From positions 1 to 5,767 of the forward strand of contig CAKSLR010000081.1 in assembly GCA_934467435.1 (NCBI GenBank): a stretch of DNA of 5,767 nucleotides, given 5' to 3'. The notes under the pieces are model-generated. The model was not told the DNA's origin. It was given only the letters and a program-made list of their open reading frames with translations, and did no database searches. Below, one piece after another: positions 4,985-5,767 of the stretch. Position 1 is the stretch's first letter; every line of letters begins with the position of its first letter. The stretch comes from an uncultured Eubacteriales bacterium. Its GTDB lineage: Bacteria; Bacillota; Clostridia; Oscillospirales; CAG-272. A program made the translations under genes and the position numbers.

Positions 4985-5635
4985 TCATGCATGGGCAGCC
5001 CTCCTGACGGGAATCCGGATCTCCCGCGAAAAATCATCCCGGCTCATGTCAGCAGGAAATACTTCCATGTTCGACAGCGCCGCGCACCGCTTGTACCCGG
5101 AGGAATCGAACCATGACTGCAAAATGATCCGATAAAAGCGGTTCACCGTTTCGTCGTCGCTCCCCGTCATGGGAAAAACGGCAAAGGTTGCGGCGGAAAT
5201 TTTCACCCCGTCGGGAAAATCGCCGCCCGCAGTGCCGAGGGTACAGCGCACCCTATTCCCATCATTTTCGTAACCGGCAAACAAGGGCTCGCCTTCTGCC
5301 GTGACCCGGGCGGAAACGGGGGAGGCGTAAAATGCCTCCCAGGCGCTCTCGCAACATTCGGTATCGCACAGCGGCGATGCCGCGCAGAACCCGCGGACGG
5401 AAAATGCCGCCCTCTCGCGGATGGTGTAAGAAACACGCTCGCCACCGTGGGTTACCGTGGCGGTATGCAGCCGCGTCAGACACCGGAACCGACATCCGCC
5501 CTCCGCCACCTCAGAGGGCGATCCCCCGTGAAACTCGCGGAACACGCGGGAAAATGCGGCGGCGGAGGCATAGCCGTAGGTTTCCGCCGCGCTTTCCGGC
5601 CCATAGCCGCCGGTGCCGCCGGTTATCAGTATCAT
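4985..5635 (-). CDS. AraC-type regulator with GyrI-like effector domain, N-terminally truncated
   Basis: A 216-residue product. Residues about 14-43 match the second helix-turn-helix of AraC-family DNA-binding domains (AAETYGYASAAAFSRVFREF, then HGGSPSEV). Residues about 55-210 resemble a GyrI-like ligand-binding domain: an aromatic-rich core, ATFAVFPMTG (149-158), an SWFDSSGY segment (174-181), and a final EIRIPV (205-210). Family members of this architecture have two helix-turn-helices ahead of the ligand domain; the first, some 50-70 residues, is missing. The frame is open upstream to a stop at 5693-5695 but has no ATG, GTG or TTG before 5635, and the other two minus frames upstream show no AraC-like sequence. 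The only good AAGGAG (5656-5651) is 15 bases from this ATG, too far. I infer a decayed or remodelled gene; a stand-alone ligand-binding protein remains possible. Confidence 0.7.
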   Translation of the reverse strand: MILITGGTGGYGPESAAETYGYASAAAFSRVFREFHGGSPSEVAEGGCRFRCLTRLHTATVTHGGERVSYTIRERAAFSVRGFCAASPLCDTECCESAWEAFYASPVSARVTAEGEPLFAGYENDGNRVRCTLGTAGGDFPDGVKISAATFAVFPMTGSDDETVNRFYRIILQSWFDSSGYKRCAALSNMEVFPADMSRDDFSREIRIPVRRAAHA

Positions 5636-5646
5636 CCGATTCGCGT

Positions 5647-5673
5647 TTGACTCCTTCTTGACTCCCCTTTGAC
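5647..5673. repeat. Three TTGAC direct repeats phased at 11 bp
   Basis: On the plus strand TTGAC occurs at 5647-5651, 5658-5662 and 5669-5673, exactly 11 bases apart, with C/T-rich linkers. They lie just upstream of the AraC-type start codon and overlap its AAGGAG. One-turn spacing is typical of sites for regulators binding one face of the helix, so this may be an operator, or simply a local duplication. Confidence 0.4.
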
Positions 5674-5694
5674 CGGGGAAAATCCTGCTTCGTT

Positions 5695-5703
5695 ATTTTA
5701 GCA
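5695..5703 (-). promoter_or_regulatory. Candidate extended -10 promoter of the AraC-type gene
   Basis: On the minus strand TGCTAAAAT (5703-5695) is an extended -10 element with a TAAAAT hexamer (5 of 6), preceded by a run of eight Ts. No recognisable -35 lies 17 bases upstream (ATGGGC). Transcription would start near 5688, about 50 bases before the start codon. Confidence 0.35.
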
Positions 5704-5767
5704 AAAAAAACGCATCTGCCCATTCCATTTTTGGCAGTTTTCTGCATGGTCGGGAAGAATCCGGGGC

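Noticed and set aside
5716..5738. Weak plus-strand hairpin CTGCC/GGCAG followed by TTTT
   Set aside because: Only five base pairs with a 12-base loop and no plus-strand gene ending upstream; too weak to call.
1..5767. CRISPR array, insertion sequence, toxin-antitoxin, phage or defence genes
   Set aside because: No regularly spaced repeats, transposase or integrase motifs, or small paired ORFs with ribosome binding sites were seen on either strand.

Overview
This is a GC-rich bacterial window, most likely from a Gram-positive Clostridia-type organism (Bacillota). The grounds are strong AAGGAG-type ribosome binding sites, sigma-A-like promoters, compact U-tailed hairpin terminators, a tRNA with encoded CCA, a lipoprotein with a hydrophobic leader and a Thr/Gly-rich spacer, and a soluble diacylglycerol-kinase-family protein. 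The species cannot be named from the sequence.

Layout. The genes alternate in direction and nearly every one is its own transcription unit. (1) Bases 1-720, minus strand: 5' part of a secreted lipoprotein with a right-handed beta-helix-like repeat region; the rest lies off the left edge. (2) 721-996: divergent intergenic region with a near-consensus plus-strand promoter, a perfect 14-bp palindrome and a minus-facing terminator that belongs to no visible gene. (3) 997-1695, plus: HAD-superfamily phosphatase of the YjjG/YfnB nucleotidase type. (4) 1722-2603, minus: lipid kinase of the diacylglycerol kinase catalytic family, convergent with the HAD gene; the two share one 13-bp hairpin terminator. 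(5) 2797-2870, plus: tRNA-Gly(CCC) with its own promoter and terminator. (6) 3144-4856, plus: a 570-residue cytoplasmic DUF4091/GH123-like putative glycosidase. (7) A 24-bp perfect hairpin at 4857-4908, shared with (8) 4985-5635, minus: an AraC-type regulator that keeps only the second helix-turn-helix and a GyrI-like effector-binding domain, so it looks truncated at its N terminus.

How the genes work together. I see no operon and no evidence of a shared pathway. The HAD phosphatase and lipid kinase are housekeeping-type enzymes. The lipoprotein and the GH123-like protein would fit a carbohydrate-rich niche such as the gut, but this is inference. I found no CRISPR array, insertion sequence, toxin-antitoxin pair, phage gene or defence system, and nothing I would call a new system. 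The points most worth a second look are the truncated AraC/GyrI gene with 11-bp-phased TTGAC repeats in its leader, the orphan terminator between the divergent genes, the mismatched anticodon stem in the tRNA, and the function of the intracellular GH123-like protein.
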